NCBI GenBank assembly: GCA_965214625.1
Contig: OZ243962.1
Location: forward strand, 310,001 to 374,000
Origin: G965214625 sp965214625
Lineage (GTDB): Bacteria; Pseudomonadota; Gammaproteobacteria; Arenicellales; Poriferihabitantaceae
DNA length: 64,000 bases
Reading direction: 5' to 3'
The notes beneath the pieces are model-generated. The model ran no database searches. It was not told where the DNA came from and saw only the letters and a list, made by a program, of their open reading frames with translations. This document shows positions 9,748 through 18,762 of this stretch, piece after piece; position 1 is the first letter of the stretch; every line of letters begins with the position of its first letter. Position numbers and translations under genes: made by a program.

Positions 9748-9843
9748 TTCGATTTTCCTTGTAATTCAGAGTATTGCGAAACAGATATCAAGGCACATGT
9801 CGCCGACCTGTCAGCGGGGTCGACCGCGCAATCCGCAGCGTCA

Positions 9844-10395
9844 TTAAGTTTCATGCAGTACCGGTCTCCCCATATTGACAAACGTGTCGGATTGCCCCAA
9901 AGATTCAATATCAACAACGTACCAAAGCCGATCATCTTCTATCAACACAAAGCTGAGATAACACCTCAGTTCCGGCTCAACCTCATTCAAGTTCCCTTTG
10001 GGGATGTTATGATTAAATCGCCGCATACTGAGTTTGCCGTCTAATAACAAGGCACATTTCAAACGATGATCGGACAATACCAGCAAATTGGAATCTTCAG
10101 TCACGCTGACCGGGGTTCTTCCGATGAAATCTGCAAAATCCACAACAGTATACACGTCATCTCCGATATGGGTCATTCCCCTCATCCAAGACGGAACCGC
10201 CGGCAATGACCATATCGGACTGACCGGCGAGATTTCCTGTAGCCAGATAAAGGGTACCACCATATTCAGTTCATCGATCGTGAACACCACACCCCGCCAA
10301 GTCTCGACAATAAGCTGTTTTGCTCCAAGAACAGCTCTTCCCTGGCTTGCACTTTCAAGCTGCCTAAACAATGCCAAGGGCCCGGTATCTGGCAT
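9844..10395 (-). CDS. pilI: CheW-like PilI coupling protein
   Basis: A 183-residue CheW-domain protein, first gene of the chemosensory operon and directly upstream of the PilJ-type receptor. CheW features include the VVFTIDELNMVVP segment, the SWMRGMTHIGDDVYTVVDFADFIG core (residues near the CheW RG and V/D positions) and the terminal LSFVLIEDDRLWYVVDIESL strand. It should bridge the receptor and the ChpA scaffold. An in-frame TTG at 10401 could add two residues; ATG at 10395 is the more usual choice. No pilG or pilH response regulator gene is found next to it in this window. Confidence 0.8.
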   Translation of the reverse strand: MPDTGPLALFRQLESASQGRAVLGAKQLIVETWRGVVFTIDELNMVVPFIWLQEISPVSPIWSLPAVPSWMRGMTHIGDDVYTVVDFADFIGRTPVSVTEDSNLLVLSDHRLKCALLLDGKLSMRRFNHNIPKGNLNEVEPELRCYLSFVLIEDDRLWYVVDIESLGQSDTFVNMGRPVLHET

Positions 10396-10401
10396 AATCA
10401 A

Positions 10402-11177
10402 TAGTCTTATGGAACTCGATGCTTATGAAACAGACGATACGAGCACGAATGGCAGGAATGAATGAATCTCATAGGCCTGAATTCTATCAATCGGCTCCTC
10501 ATTCGTAAATGTCTGCTCCCGTGCAAGCTCATTTCGGACAAGAGAACAAAGCCAAGTTGCGGCAAGGTTCGCAGGCGATGCGTGTCAAAAAAGAATGAAA
10601 AGGGATATTATGAGGCCCGATTTCAAATGGTTTTTTGAATCGGGCTTTGATTTGAGTTTGTTGCAGGGTGTCATCACATTCTCATAACGGTCTATGCACT
10701 AGCTTTACCTGCCGGCCCTTGTCTTTGCGAAGAAACAGGAACGATGGGCATTGAGATTGGGGTTTTAATGCGGTTGATTGAAGTCGCTGACAAGCGGCAC
10801 CCGGTGCTGCGGGATATAACGGGATCCGCGCCGTCTTCTGATCATCGACCCGTTTTTGCTCTGTGCCACAAAGTGTTCTCTCTCGCTACAAAAGCAGAAC
10901 ACGCTGAAAAACCCGATACCGGTCATGCCAGCACTCGAAGAATGACCGTGTCATACTTAGCACAAGGGTATCGAAGTTAAGCTATAATAATGAAGTACGA
11001 TGAAATCTGATAGATGAACCTGCAAGATGCCTTGACCACCGTATATCTTCTATCATGCAGAGACAGGAGACGGGGTTGAAGGTGTCCAGAACTTGAGAAA
11101 TGCTCCGACAAAATCCGAAACAGGTCAGGACTCAACATGGCCTGTTGGGATTGGGTTTGCAGGGTAGATAAATTCGA
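10402..11177. other. Long divergent intergenic region
   Basis: About 780 bp between the divergent pilI-like operon and yqgE. It should carry promoters for both. Apart from the hairpin at 10615-10645 I see no convincing gene: the one 78-codon frame (from 10744) has no recognisable product or motif. No tRNA-like fold was noticed. Confidence 0.5.
10615..10645. terminator. Hairpin resembling an intrinsic terminator
   Basis: GCCCGATT pairs with AATCGGGC, and CAAA pairs with TTTG inside it after a single bulged base, leaving a six-base loop. The 3' side on the plus strand reads TTTGATTTG, a weak U-tract. It may end a short upstream transcript or be a regulatory structure between the divergent genes. 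No gene ends just before it, so a terminator role is uncertain. Confidence 0.3.
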
Positions 11178-11765
11178 ATGACTCCTATGGCACAGCCTCC
11201 AAACGAATTTCCCTCCCTGTCAAATCAATTCTTGGTGTCAATGCCATCGTTGGACGATTCATACTTTGCCAGATCTGTTATCTTGATGTGTCTGCATAGC
11301 GAAAATGGGGCATTGGGAATCATTGTCAACAAGTTAACCGACCGTCAATTGGGCGATGTATTTGAGCAATTGTCCTTACCGTATGATGGCGGTCAATGTC
11401 TCAACATGCCGGTCTATTGCGGAGGGCCGGTCTATCAGGAATGCGGACTTGTCGTTCACAACGAGTCCGGTCAGCAATGGGAATCCAGCCTGCAGGTAAA
11501 TGATGACCTGTGCGTAACCAATTCAAGGGATATCCTGTCCGCCATGGCAAGGGGGAATGGCCCGGAAAAATTCATACTGAGCCTCGGTTATGCCGGCTGG
11601 GGACCCGGGCAACTTGAGAATGAAATATTGCAGAATTCCTGGTTTTCGACACCGGCAGACAGTGACATCCTCTTTTGCGACGATATCAAGTCAAAATGGA
11701 AACAGGCGGCAGAATTGATCGGCATTGACATTCGAAAACTATCAACGCAAGCGGGTCATGCCTGA
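11178..11765 (+). CDS. yqgE: YqgE/AlgH family protein (UPF0301)
   Basis: A 195-residue YqgE/AlgH protein. Family hallmarks are the N-terminal NQFLVSMPSLDDSYFARSVI, the GALGIIVNKL segment, VYCGGPVY, and the GYAGWGPGQLENEI motif near the C-terminus. The biochemical role is not firmly established; in Pseudomonas the homologue AlgH was linked to alginate regulation. It is the first gene of the yqgE-ruvX-pyrR-pyrB-pyrC' cluster, a conserved gammaproteobacterial order, 32 bp ahead of ruvX. Confidence 0.93.
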   Translation: MTPMAQPPNEFPSLSNQFLVSMPSLDDSYFARSVILMCLHSENGALGIIVNKLTDRQLGDVFEQLSLPYDGGQCLNMPVYCGGPVYQECGLVVHNESGQQWESSLQVNDDLCVTNSRDILSAMARGNGPEKFILSLGYAGWGPGQLENEILQNSWFSTPADSDILFCDDIKSKWKQAAELIGIDIRKLSTQAGHA

Positions 11766-11797
11766 CTGGCACCATCCACCACACGGCCACATTAGAT

Positions 11798-12235
11798 ATG
11801 AATCCGGCCAATAGAGTGATCTGTTTTGATTTCGGCCTTCAACGAATCGGTGTTGCCACCGGCAATACCCTCACCAAAACGACACAGGGATTGACCGTCA
11901 TTCCTGCCACAAACGGCAACCCTGATTGGCGGGAGCTTGCGGCCGTGGTGAGTCAATGGCGCCCTGATCGCCTGGTTGTTGGTCTTCCTTTGATGATGAA
12001 TGGCATCGAAGGCGAGATGGCAAAAATGGTGCGTAGCTTTGGCCTTCAGCTGGAAAAACGACTCGATATACCGATCGTTTTCATCGATGAGCGACTGACC
12101 TCATCCATGGCCGATGCCCTGTTGCGGGAAACCACGGAGCAGCGGCGATCGCTAACACACAGGCAAAAAAGAAATCGAGACAGCCTGGCAGCGGAATTGA
12201 TTCTCAATACCTATTTCGAGGAAAATCCCACTTGA
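11798..12235 (+). CDS. ruvX: Holliday junction resolvase-like RuvX/YqgF
   Basis: A 145-residue RNase H-fold protein of the YqgF family, implicated in pre-16S rRNA 5'-end processing and proposed as a Holliday junction resolvase. Acidic catalytic positions are visible: Asp in ICFDFGLQRIGVATG near the start, Glu in FIDERLTSS, and Asp in NRDSLAAELIL near the end; the VVGLPL motif is also present. Its TGA overlaps the pyrR start by four bases (ATGA), so the two are translationally coupled. Confidence 0.93.
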   Translation: MNPANRVICFDFGLQRIGVATGNTLTKTTQGLTVIPATNGNPDWRELAAVVSQWRPDRLVVGLPLMMNGIEGEMAKMVRSFGLQLEKRLDIPIVFIDERLTSSMADALLRETTEQRRSLTHRQKRNRDSLAAELILNTYFEENPT

Positions 12236-12753
12236 TGACATCTGCAGTCGACATACCCGCCCTCATCGCCAAGATGACCGGGGATATTTCTTCGCACAAC
12301 CTTCCAGATCCCCTGCTGATCGGCATCCATACCGGTGGGGTGTGGATCGCCGAACAAATTCACGCACAGCTGGATCCTCCCGATGCACTGGGCACACTGG
12401 ATATTTCGTTTTATCGGGATGATTTCAGCCGTGTCGGACTCAACCCGCAAATCAAGTCATCAACACTTCCGGTCTCAATCGAAAACAGGCATGTCATATT
12501 GATCGATGACGTGCTCTATACCGGTCGGACCGTTCGAGCAGCCATGAATGAGATTTTTTCATATGGCCGACCCGCAACGGTGAAGTTAGGTGTCCTGATC
12601 GAAAGACCGGGTAGGGAATTGCCCATTCAGGCGGACATCATCGGCTATTCCCTGACATTGCAGGCGCATCAACAGGTCAAGCTGACAAAATCAGAAAACC
12701 GTCTTGGAATCAAGATCACCACCGGGGGGAGTGCCGATGATTCCACCGGATGA
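12232..12753 (+). CDS. pyrR: PyrR bifunctional regulator / uracil phosphoribosyltransferase
   Basis: A 173-residue PyrR family protein. The PRPP-binding loop reads VILIDDVLYTGRTVRAAM, and IGIHTGGVWIAEQI and LGTLDISFYRDDFS match other conserved PyrR regions. In Bacillus PyrR binds pyr mRNA and also has uracil phosphoribosyltransferase activity; in gammaproteobacteria its regulatory role is less clear. It overlaps ruvX upstream and overlaps pyrB downstream, since pyrB starts at 12737, before the pyrR stop. Confidence 0.95.
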   Translation: MMTSAVDIPALIAKMTGDISSHNLPDPLLIGIHTGGVWIAEQIHAQLDPPDALGTLDISFYRDDFSRVGLNPQIKSSTLPVSIENRHVILIDDVLYTGRTVRAAMNEIFSYGRPATVKLGVLIERPGRELPIQADIIGYSLTLQAHQQVKLTKSENRLGIKITTGGSADDSTG

Positions 12754-13711
12754 CCTCATTCAATTCGATTCAAGTGGCCGGCTCAAACATTTTTTGACCA
12801 TCAACAGTTTATCGAAAAAAATGCTGGTTGATATCCTGGATACCGCTGAATCTTTCATCAATATCGGACAAAGAGAAATCAAGAAGGTCCCACTGCTCAG
12901 GGGCAAGACATTGGTCAACCTGTTTTTCGAACCCAGTACGCGTACCCGCACCACCTTCGAAATTGCAGGCAAAAGGCTGTCGGCCGATGTCATCAATCTG
13001 AGCGCGGCACGGATGTCCACCACGAAAGGGGAAACCATTTTGGATACGGTTCGGACGCTTGAGGCGATGCACACCGATTTGTTTGTTGTCCGGGACTCTG
13101 CCAGCGGGACACCCCATCTTATTGCCCATTACCTGCCCGATCATGTCAGGGTGATCAATGCCGGTGATGGGCGACATGCACATCCCACGCAGGCGATGCT
13201 GGACATGTTTACCATCCGTCAGAGAAAACGGTCGTTTGCACAGCTTAAAGTCGCCATTATCGGTGATGTCCTGCACTCACGAGTTGCCCGCTCCCAAATT
13301 CATGCCCTCAAGGTACTTGATACGAAGGAAATCCGATTAATCGGCCCCCGTACCTTGATCCCGACTGAAATAGAAAACATGGGCGTCTCCACAACGGGCG
13401 ACATGCGTGAAGGACTGGAGGATATCGATGTCATCATCATGCTCAGGCTGCAGCGGGAACGCATGGACGGGCAATTGGTCCCGAGTGAACAGGAATATTT
13501 CAATCGTTATGGACTGACGCAGGAAAAACTGGATTACGCCAAGAGTGATGCCATTGTCATGCATCCCGGTCCGATCAATCGGGGGCTTGAAATTGCTTCC
13601 ACCGTAGCCGACGGACCAAGGTCAGTGATTCTTAATCAGGTGACCAATGGGATTGCGGTTCGCATGTCGATTATGGCGACGTTGATGGGAGGGACCGGGG
13701 AGAACAAATGA
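12737..13711 (+). CDS. pyrB: Aspartate carbamoyltransferase catalytic chain
   Basis: A 324-residue ATCase catalytic subunit, which condenses carbamoyl phosphate and aspartate in the second step of pyrimidine synthesis. The carbamoyl-phosphate signature FFEPSTRTRTTFE is present, as are GDGRHAHPTQAMLD, VAIIGDVLHSRVARS, and the C-terminal HPGPINRG. I chose the ATG at 12737; the frame stays open further upstream and a GTG at 12731 is an alternative. Its end overlaps the PyrC' start by four bases. In pseudomonads this class of ATCase forms a dodecamer with the inactive PyrC', which fits the adjacent gene. Confidence 0.96.
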   Translation: MIPPDDLIQFDSSGRLKHFLTINSLSKKMLVDILDTAESFINIGQREIKKVPLLRGKTLVNLFFEPSTRTRTTFEIAGKRLSADVINLSAARMSTTKGETILDTVRTLEAMHTDLFVVRDSASGTPHLIAHYLPDHVRVINAGDGRHAHPTQAMLDMFTIRQRKRSFAQLKVAIIGDVLHSRVARSQIHALKVLDTKEIRLIGPRTLIPTEIENMGVSTTGDMREGLEDIDVIIMLRLQRERMDGQLVPSEQEYFNRYGLTQEKLDYAKSDAIVMHPGPINRGLEIASTVADGPRSVILNQVTNGIAVRMSIMATLMGGTGENK

Positions 13712-14994
13712 AACGTGCGATTGTCAACGGGCGGATTATCGATCCTGCCAACAATGTCGACGATATAGTTGACCTCTATATTGACGGATCGGTGATATGC
13801 GCGATTGGCCAGCGTCCCGCACTTTTTGAGGTCGAACAGCAAATCGATGCAACCGACCTGCATGTGATTCCTGGTGTCATCGACTTATGCGCTCGTCTGA
13901 AAGAGCCGGGTGAAGAACACAAGGCGACCATTGCCAGTGAGACCTTTGCTGCCGTGAGTGGCGGTATTACGCAAATGGTTTGTCCTCCAGATACCTTTCC
14001 GGTGATTGATACACCTGCCATGGTACATATGATTCGTGATCGGGCAGAGGACAGTGGCTATGCGAAAGTACAACCGCTCGGTGCGCTTACTGTCGGATTG
14101 AAAGGCGAGCGACTGACCGACATGGCAATGCTCATGGATGCCGGTTGTGTCGGCGTCAGCAATGCCTTGCAGGCAGTGGAAAACACGCTGGTCATGCGCC
14201 GCGCGATGCAATACGCCTCAACTTATGATCTGCCGGTGTTCCTGACGCCCAAAGATCCGTGGCTACAAGGAAACGGATGCGTTCATGAAGGAGAGATCAG
14301 TACCCGCCTCGGCTTGCCAGCGGTACCAGTCGCGGCAGAAACGGTCGGTGTGGCAAGGGATCTTGCATTGATCGAAACCAGTGGTGCACGAGCCCACTTT
14401 GACCTGATTTCCTGCAAACGTTCTTTGCAAATGATCTCAGAGGCCCGAAATCGAGGTCTGCCGGTGACGGTCGGCACTTCGATTCACCACCTGCACCTTT
14501 GCGAAACGGATATCAATACCTTTGACACCCGCTACAAAGTGATGCCGCCATTGAGAACAAGGGAGGATCGCGATGCGTTGGTTCAAGGGGTCGCCGATGG
14601 CTCAATTTCAGCCATCTGTTCAGACCATCAGCCACATGGCAACGATGCGAAGCTGGCGCCCTTCAGTGAAGCCGCCAGCGGTATTGCGGGTCTTGACTCC
14701 CTGCTTGCCTTGACACTGGCATTGGTCAATGAAAAACAACTTTCACTGCATCAGGCAATTGCGGCCCTGACCAGCAACCCGGCGCGGATTCTGGGATTGG
14801 ATGGAGGCCAACTCAGTGTCGGTTCAACTGCCGATATCTGCCTTTACGATCCGAACAGGGAATGGATACTTGAAGAAAACGGCATGATGAGCAGCGGAAC
14901 CAATTCGCCGTTCATCGGAAAATCATTGCGAGGTGCCGTCGTCACGACCCTGATTAACGGGCGGATTGTTTTCAGCCAACGAACCACGACTTGA
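13708..14994 (+). CDS. pyrC': Dihydroorotase-like PyrC' (probably non-catalytic)
   Basis: A 428-residue dihydroorotase homologue coupled to pyrB by a four-base overlap. The metal site is degraded: the D-x-H-x-H-L-R-E-P motif reads DLCARLKEP (Cys61 and Arg63 instead of the two His), and in the H-x-x-H-x-S motif the second His is Leu233. The SIHHLHL and CSDHQPH segments remain. Such inactive homologues (PyrC' or PyrX) are known in Pseudomonas, where they are needed to assemble the ATCase complex. A separate active dihydroorotase should exist elsewhere in the genome. The last residues overlap nothing; 122 bp separate it from the htrA-type gene. Confidence 0.9.
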   Translation: MKRAIVNGRIIDPANNVDDIVDLYIDGSVICAIGQRPALFEVEQQIDATDLHVIPGVIDLCARLKEPGEEHKATIASETFAAVSGGITQMVCPPDTFPVIDTPAMVHMIRDRAEDSGYAKVQPLGALTVGLKGERLTDMAMLMDAGCVGVSNALQAVENTLVMRRAMQYASTYDLPVFLTPKDPWLQGNGCVHEGEISTRLGLPAVPVAAETVGVARDLALIETSGARAHFDLISCKRSLQMISEARNRGLPVTVGTSIHHLHLCETDINTFDTRYKVMPPLRTREDRDALVQGVADGSISAICSDHQPHGNDAKLAPFSEAASGIAGLDSLLALTLALVNEKQLSLHQAIAALTSNPARILGLDGGQLSVGSTADICLYDPNREWILEENGMMSSGTNSPFIGKSLRGAVVTTLINGRIVFSQRTTT

Positions 14995-14996
14995 AC

Positions 14997-15023
14997 GGGT
15001 TACTTTTTTTAAAAAAAGTTCCC
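14997..15023. repeat. AT-rich near-palindrome after the pyr operon
   Basis: Seven T are followed by seven A, flanked by AC/GT and then GGG/CCC, making an almost perfect 27-bp palindrome just after the pyrC' stop. It could form a hairpin that ends pyr transcription or act as a site upstream of the protease gene. A loop would have to come out of the T/A stem, so its terminator quality is doubtful. Confidence 0.35.
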
Positions 15024-15116
15024 AAACGAAAATTACAATAATTTAATTCCATGTACATATTATGGTAAGTACGGCTTTGTTATCTTGTGTTCAAACTAAC
15101 CGCTATTGAACATAAA

Positions 15117-16625
15117 ATGAACCAACGCAGTACTTCCCAATCACTCAAACAGTCTGTCGTTACAGTCGCAGCCGGAGTGATTTTTTCGCTAACCCTTTCT
15201 CTCGTCTCACCCTTATATGCAACCCCCGCACCGGCGCATGTCGCCGCAAAACTGTCTACGATCAACGTCAATGACGGATTTGCAGAATTAGTGCGCGCCG
15301 TCAAGCCGGCGGTCGTTAACATTTCGGTCACCGGACCATCAAAAAAATTTCGCGAACAGGGCAAACCGTACAGCCTGCCACCTGAGCTGGAATATTTTTT
15401 CCGGCGCTTTTGGGACGATCAGCCCAATCGACAACAACACGAACAGATGCCGCCCTATGAACGAAAGACCACGGCAGTGGGGTCTGGTTTCATTATTGAT
15501 CCATCGGGACTGGTTGTAACGAATTATCATGTCATCGAGGCAGCAGAAGAAATCGAAGTCGTGTTCGATGACGGCACCCGCATGCCGGCCACGTTGAAAG
15601 GCGCAGACAAGAAAACGGATCTTGCTTTACTGGAGATCACCTCCGATCGACCCCTCCCCTATCTGGCATTTGGCGATTCTGAAACCGCAGAAGTCGGAGA
15701 CTGGGTCATCGCGATCGGCAATCCGTTTGGATTGGGTGGCACAACGACCAGTGGCATCATTTCTGCCCGCGGCCGTGATATCCGTTCGGGTCCCCTTGAT
15801 GATTTCATTCAGATCGATGCGTCCCTCAACAAGGGCAATTCGGGCGGACCGCTGTTTAACACGCGAGGAGAAGTGATTGGCATCAACAGCGCAATCTATT
15901 CTCCTAATGGCGGTAGCGTTGGGATTGGTTTTGCCATCCCCTCATCGCTGGCAAACAATGTCATCTCCCAGCTGAAACAACACGGCATTGTCCAGCGGGG
16001 ATTCCTCGGTGTACACATTCAGACCGTCAGTAACGATATCGCAGAAAGCCTGGGGCTCGACAAAGCCAGAGGAGCACTCGTTACCCAGGTGGTTAAAGAC
16101 AGTCCTGCCGAGCAGGCTGGCATTGAGCCTGGTGATATTCTGCTCAGTTATGATGGCAAGCCGATCAGCACGATAAGAGACCTCACGAAACTGGTTGCGC
16201 TGACAAAAACAAAGGCCGATGTGACCATTGAAATTTGGCGAAATGACGCACTCATTGCCCTGTCTGTGTCGATCACTGAGACTCCCCAGACGGGCATCGC
16301 CTCTTCTGCCGGGGAAACACCGGTTCTAACCCAAAAATTGGGACTTGCATTCGCTCAGGTGAATGATGAAACAAGGCAAAAATACAATCTCGATAAATCC
16401 ACAGATGGCGTGGTAATCAGCGAAGTGGCTCCTGATGGGGCCGCCGCCAGACAGGGACTTCGGGAAGGTGATGTGGTCAAGCAGATCGGTAAAACAAAGG
16501 TGCGTTCTCCACAAGAGATCAATAACGTGATCGAAGAATATCTGGTTGATGACAAAAGTTCCGTTCTTCTTCTTGTCGAAAGAGACAAGCAGGTTCGATT
16601 TATCGTCGTCCCCATGCGTTCCTGA
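15117..16625 (+). CDS. HtrA/DegP-family periplasmic serine protease
   Basis: A 502-residue protein from the ATG at 15117 with an N-terminal signal peptide (hydrophobic core about 14-33, cleavage near residue 36). The trypsin-like triad is visible: His138 in VVTNYHVIE, Asp168 in KKTDLALLEI, and Ser242 in NKGNSGGPL. Two PDZ domains follow (GFLGVHIQ onward, and LGLAFAQVN onward with the GLREGDVVKQIG carboxylate-binding loop). It degrades or refolds damaged periplasmic proteins. Length and two PDZ domains fit DegP/DegQ/MucD; I cannot choose between them. An in-frame start at 15087 would put a poor signal peptide in front. Confidence 0.95.
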   Translation: MNQRSTSQSLKQSVVTVAAGVIFSLTLSLVSPLYATPAPAHVAAKLSTINVNDGFAELVRAVKPAVVNISVTGPSKKFREQGKPYSLPPELEYFFRRFWDDQPNRQQHEQMPPYERKTTAVGSGFIIDPSGLVVTNYHVIEAAEEIEVVFDDGTRMPATLKGADKKTDLALLEITSDRPLPYLAFGDSETAEVGDWVIAIGNPFGLGGTTTSGIISARGRDIRSGPLDDFIQIDASLNKGNSGGPLFNTRGEVIGINSAIYSPNGGSVGIGFAIPSSLANNVISQLKQHGIVQRGFLGVHIQTVSNDIAESLGLDKARGALVTQVVKDSPAEQAGIEPGDILLSYDGKPISTIRDLTKLVALTKTKADVTIEIWRNDALIALSVSITETPQTGIASSAGETPVLTQKLGLAFAQVNDETRQKYNLDKSTDGVVISEVAPDGAAARQGLREGDVVKQIGKTKVRSPQEINNVIEEYLVDDKSSVLLLVERDKQVRFIVVPMRS

Positions 16626-16995
16626 TACAGACATTTTCCTCATACTGTTGTCAATTTGCACAAGGAAGTGCCACTTTTTTTAATTGCTTTTCTTCAAAAT
16701 CGAGCAACCAGTGGCACTGGCTGGTCGTCATACCACGCACTCTTTGCTGCCGCCAAACAAAAAGACAAGCCACACATCGGGCTATTCCCACCTTTTGCTC
16801 GCCTGAGCAAAGGGACTCGCCGCCGACGACACATCCGGCAGACTTGACGATATTTTGTTGCCTCGCCCTCTCGACTCTTTTGCCACTGGGCTGATGACCG
16901 GGTATCGGCTGCTGCCACTGTTTCTTATTGGATTCAGTGCGATCTTGTTGGTAAAGCACAGCGTTTTGATCGCGTATTCCCTATAATTCGAAACC
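16626..16995. other. Intergenic region with a spaced inverted repeat
   Basis: About 370 bp between the htrA-type gene and cysE. It holds no convincing coding frame. The nine-base inverted repeat AGTGCCACT/AGTGGCACT at 16667-16675 and 16710-16718 encloses a smaller TTGCT/AGCAA stem and a T-run, and may form a branched hairpin downstream of the protease gene. The rest should hold the cysE promoter. Confidence 0.4.
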
Positions 16996-17802
16996 ATGAA
17001 CATTTCTGCGCCTATGAGTTCGATTCAGCCGTCGGAGGTATGGACTGCGTTGAAAAACGAAGCTGAACAGCAATTGCTGAACGAACCTCTTTTGAAATCC
17101 TTTCTGACGACACGGATTCTCAACCATGAGCTGCTTTCAACTGCCCTGTGTTCGATGCTATGCGAAACGCTCCCATGTCAGGCTCTGCCCTACCATGAAC
17201 TACATGACGTCGTTCACCTGTCCCTTTCCCGTGACCCGACCATCGTGCAGGCCGCAGAACTTGATTTGCTGGCTTTTTGTGAAAGAGACCCGGCCTGTGA
17301 TCGATTCTCGCTGCCGTTTCTATACTACAAGGGGTATCAGGGACTCCAATGGTATCGTACCGGACATTGGTTGTGGAATAACCATAAGCAAGCATTGGCA
17401 CTTTACTTGCAAAGTCAGGTCAGCCGTGTTTTTGGGATAGACATTCATCCTGCGGCCATCATCGGGTCCGGTATACTGATTGATCATGCAAATTCACTCG
17501 TCATCGGTGAAACGGCCGTCATCGGGGATAATGTATCGATGCTGCATGAAGTGACATTAGGCGGCACAGGAAAGGACACCGGTGATCGTCATCCCAAAGT
17601 CAAAAGTGGCGTCCTCATCGGTGCCGGCGCAAAAATCCTAGGTAATGTAGTCATCGGCGAAGGGGCCAAAATTGGTGCCGGCAGTGTTGTTCTGCACGAT
17701 GTGCCGGATCATTGTACCGTGGCTGGCGTCCCTGCGAAAATTGTTGGCGATTGTCTCGGCGACCAACCTGCCTTTGAAATGGATCATACATTGGAAGTCT
17801 AG
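16996..17802 (+). CDS. cysE: Serine O-acetyltransferase
   Basis: A 268-residue serine acetyltransferase, the first step from serine to cysteine (O-acetylserine formation from acetyl-CoA). It has the N-terminal all-helical SATase domain (ending with QGLQWYRTGHWLW) and a C-terminal left-handed beta-helix built of hexapeptide repeats (DIHPAAIIGSGILIDHA through GAGSVVLHDVP). Length fits the E. coli-type CysE. The C-terminal tail, which in CysE mediates feedback and CysK binding, ends EMDHTLEV rather than in the usual Ile, so the binding of CysK is uncertain. Confidence 0.96.
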   Translation: MNISAPMSSIQPSEVWTALKNEAEQQLLNEPLLKSFLTTRILNHELLSTALCSMLCETLPCQALPYHELHDVVHLSLSRDPTIVQAAELDLLAFCERDPACDRFSLPFLYYKGYQGLQWYRTGHWLWNNHKQALALYLQSQVSRVFGIDIHPAAIIGSGILIDHANSLVIGETAVIGDNVSMLHEVTLGGTGKDTGDRHPKVKSGVLIGAGAKILGNVVIGEGAKIGAGSVVLHDVPDHCTVAGVPAKIVGDCLGDQPAFEMDHTLEV

Positions 17803-17863
17803 TCACGCTGCCAGGGCGTTCAGGCAAACCGCCCGGTATTCCCCCGTACCAGACCCACAAAGA

Positions 17864-18466
17864 TCAAAATGACGAACCGGGTTGTTGCAGAAATTGCGTT
17901 TCCGATTTACTTGAGCGGCGCCCGAGAATGCGGTTCCGATGCGGGAAACGGCCGAATCTCGCGATAATCTCCTGATGTTTCAGCGCAAACTGATAACTGT
18001 GTTGTATCACTTCGCGCTCTTCTCCAGCGACTGACTGGAGCAGGTCGGCATACAGTGTCACGGAGCGGTTCTGGTCATCCATGTTCTCACTGTGTTCGAA
18101 GGGTAAATAGGCAAAGGTCCGTTCAATGATTCTCAGTTGCTGATCCCACGCCATCTCCAATAACCGATTTGCGAGTCGAATAGCGATATGATCGTAGGCA
18201 AAGGCGGCCGGGGTGCTTCTGAACATGTTTCGGGGAAACTGGTCAACGCAGAGAATGGATGCCAGCAACCCCCGTGGACTGTGCTCCCATTCCTTCAGAT
18301 TCCCGGTCGCAACTTGTCGCGTCACCCCGTGGAAACGATCCGTAATCTCTTTATCGATCCGATCTTGTTTCGACCACCAAAGTGCTTTTTGTTGTTCGCT
18401 GATCTGTTTGGTGGTCGAACCGTGACCAAACCAGTAGTCCATAATATCCTCTATATCTTCATGCAT
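17864..18466 (-). CDS. DUF924 family protein
   Basis: A 200-residue DUF924 protein, helical and TPR-like, of unknown function. The family pattern is clear: an N-terminal DIMDYWFG motif, WWSKQDRIDKEI, the conserved ILCVDQFPRNMFR core, and YLPFEHSENMDDQ. I chose the ATG at 18466, directly ahead of the conserved segment; an in-frame start at 18502 would add 12 residues. It is convergent with cysE, with 61 bp between the ends. Confidence 0.9.
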   Translation of the reverse strand: MHEDIEDIMDYWFGHGSTTKQISEQQKALWWSKQDRIDKEITDRFHGVTRQVATGNLKEWEHSPRGLLASILCVDQFPRNMFRSTPAAFAYDHIAIRLANRLLEMAWDQQLRIIERTFAYLPFEHSENMDDQNRSVTLYADLLQSVAGEEREVIQHSYQFALKHQEIIARFGRFPHRNRILGRRSSKSETQFLQQPGSSF

Positions 18467-18762
18467 GATACCGGGAGCCTCTGTCTGATGACGCGGATGC
18501 AAATAGAATCTGATGATACAAAGGAGCCCATCGATTGATCAACATGAACGACGCGGCATTCAGGCGATTCCGACCGTGCACTGACGGTATGGATATTTGA
18601 ACAGAGTGATACCGACGATATTGGTTTGCTCTGTCCAATCGCGTATGATCAACAAAATGGGCTGGTTGTCTGATTCGCCATACGGATACTGAACCCGGAC
18701 ACCGACTTATTGTACTATACGTGTATCTGGATAAAATAGACATAATTTTGATCTGACAGGCG

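Noticed and set aside
10744..10980. 78-codon plus-strand frame in the pilI-yqgE gap
   Set aside because: No motif or coupling to a neighbour; composition resembles non-coding DNA.
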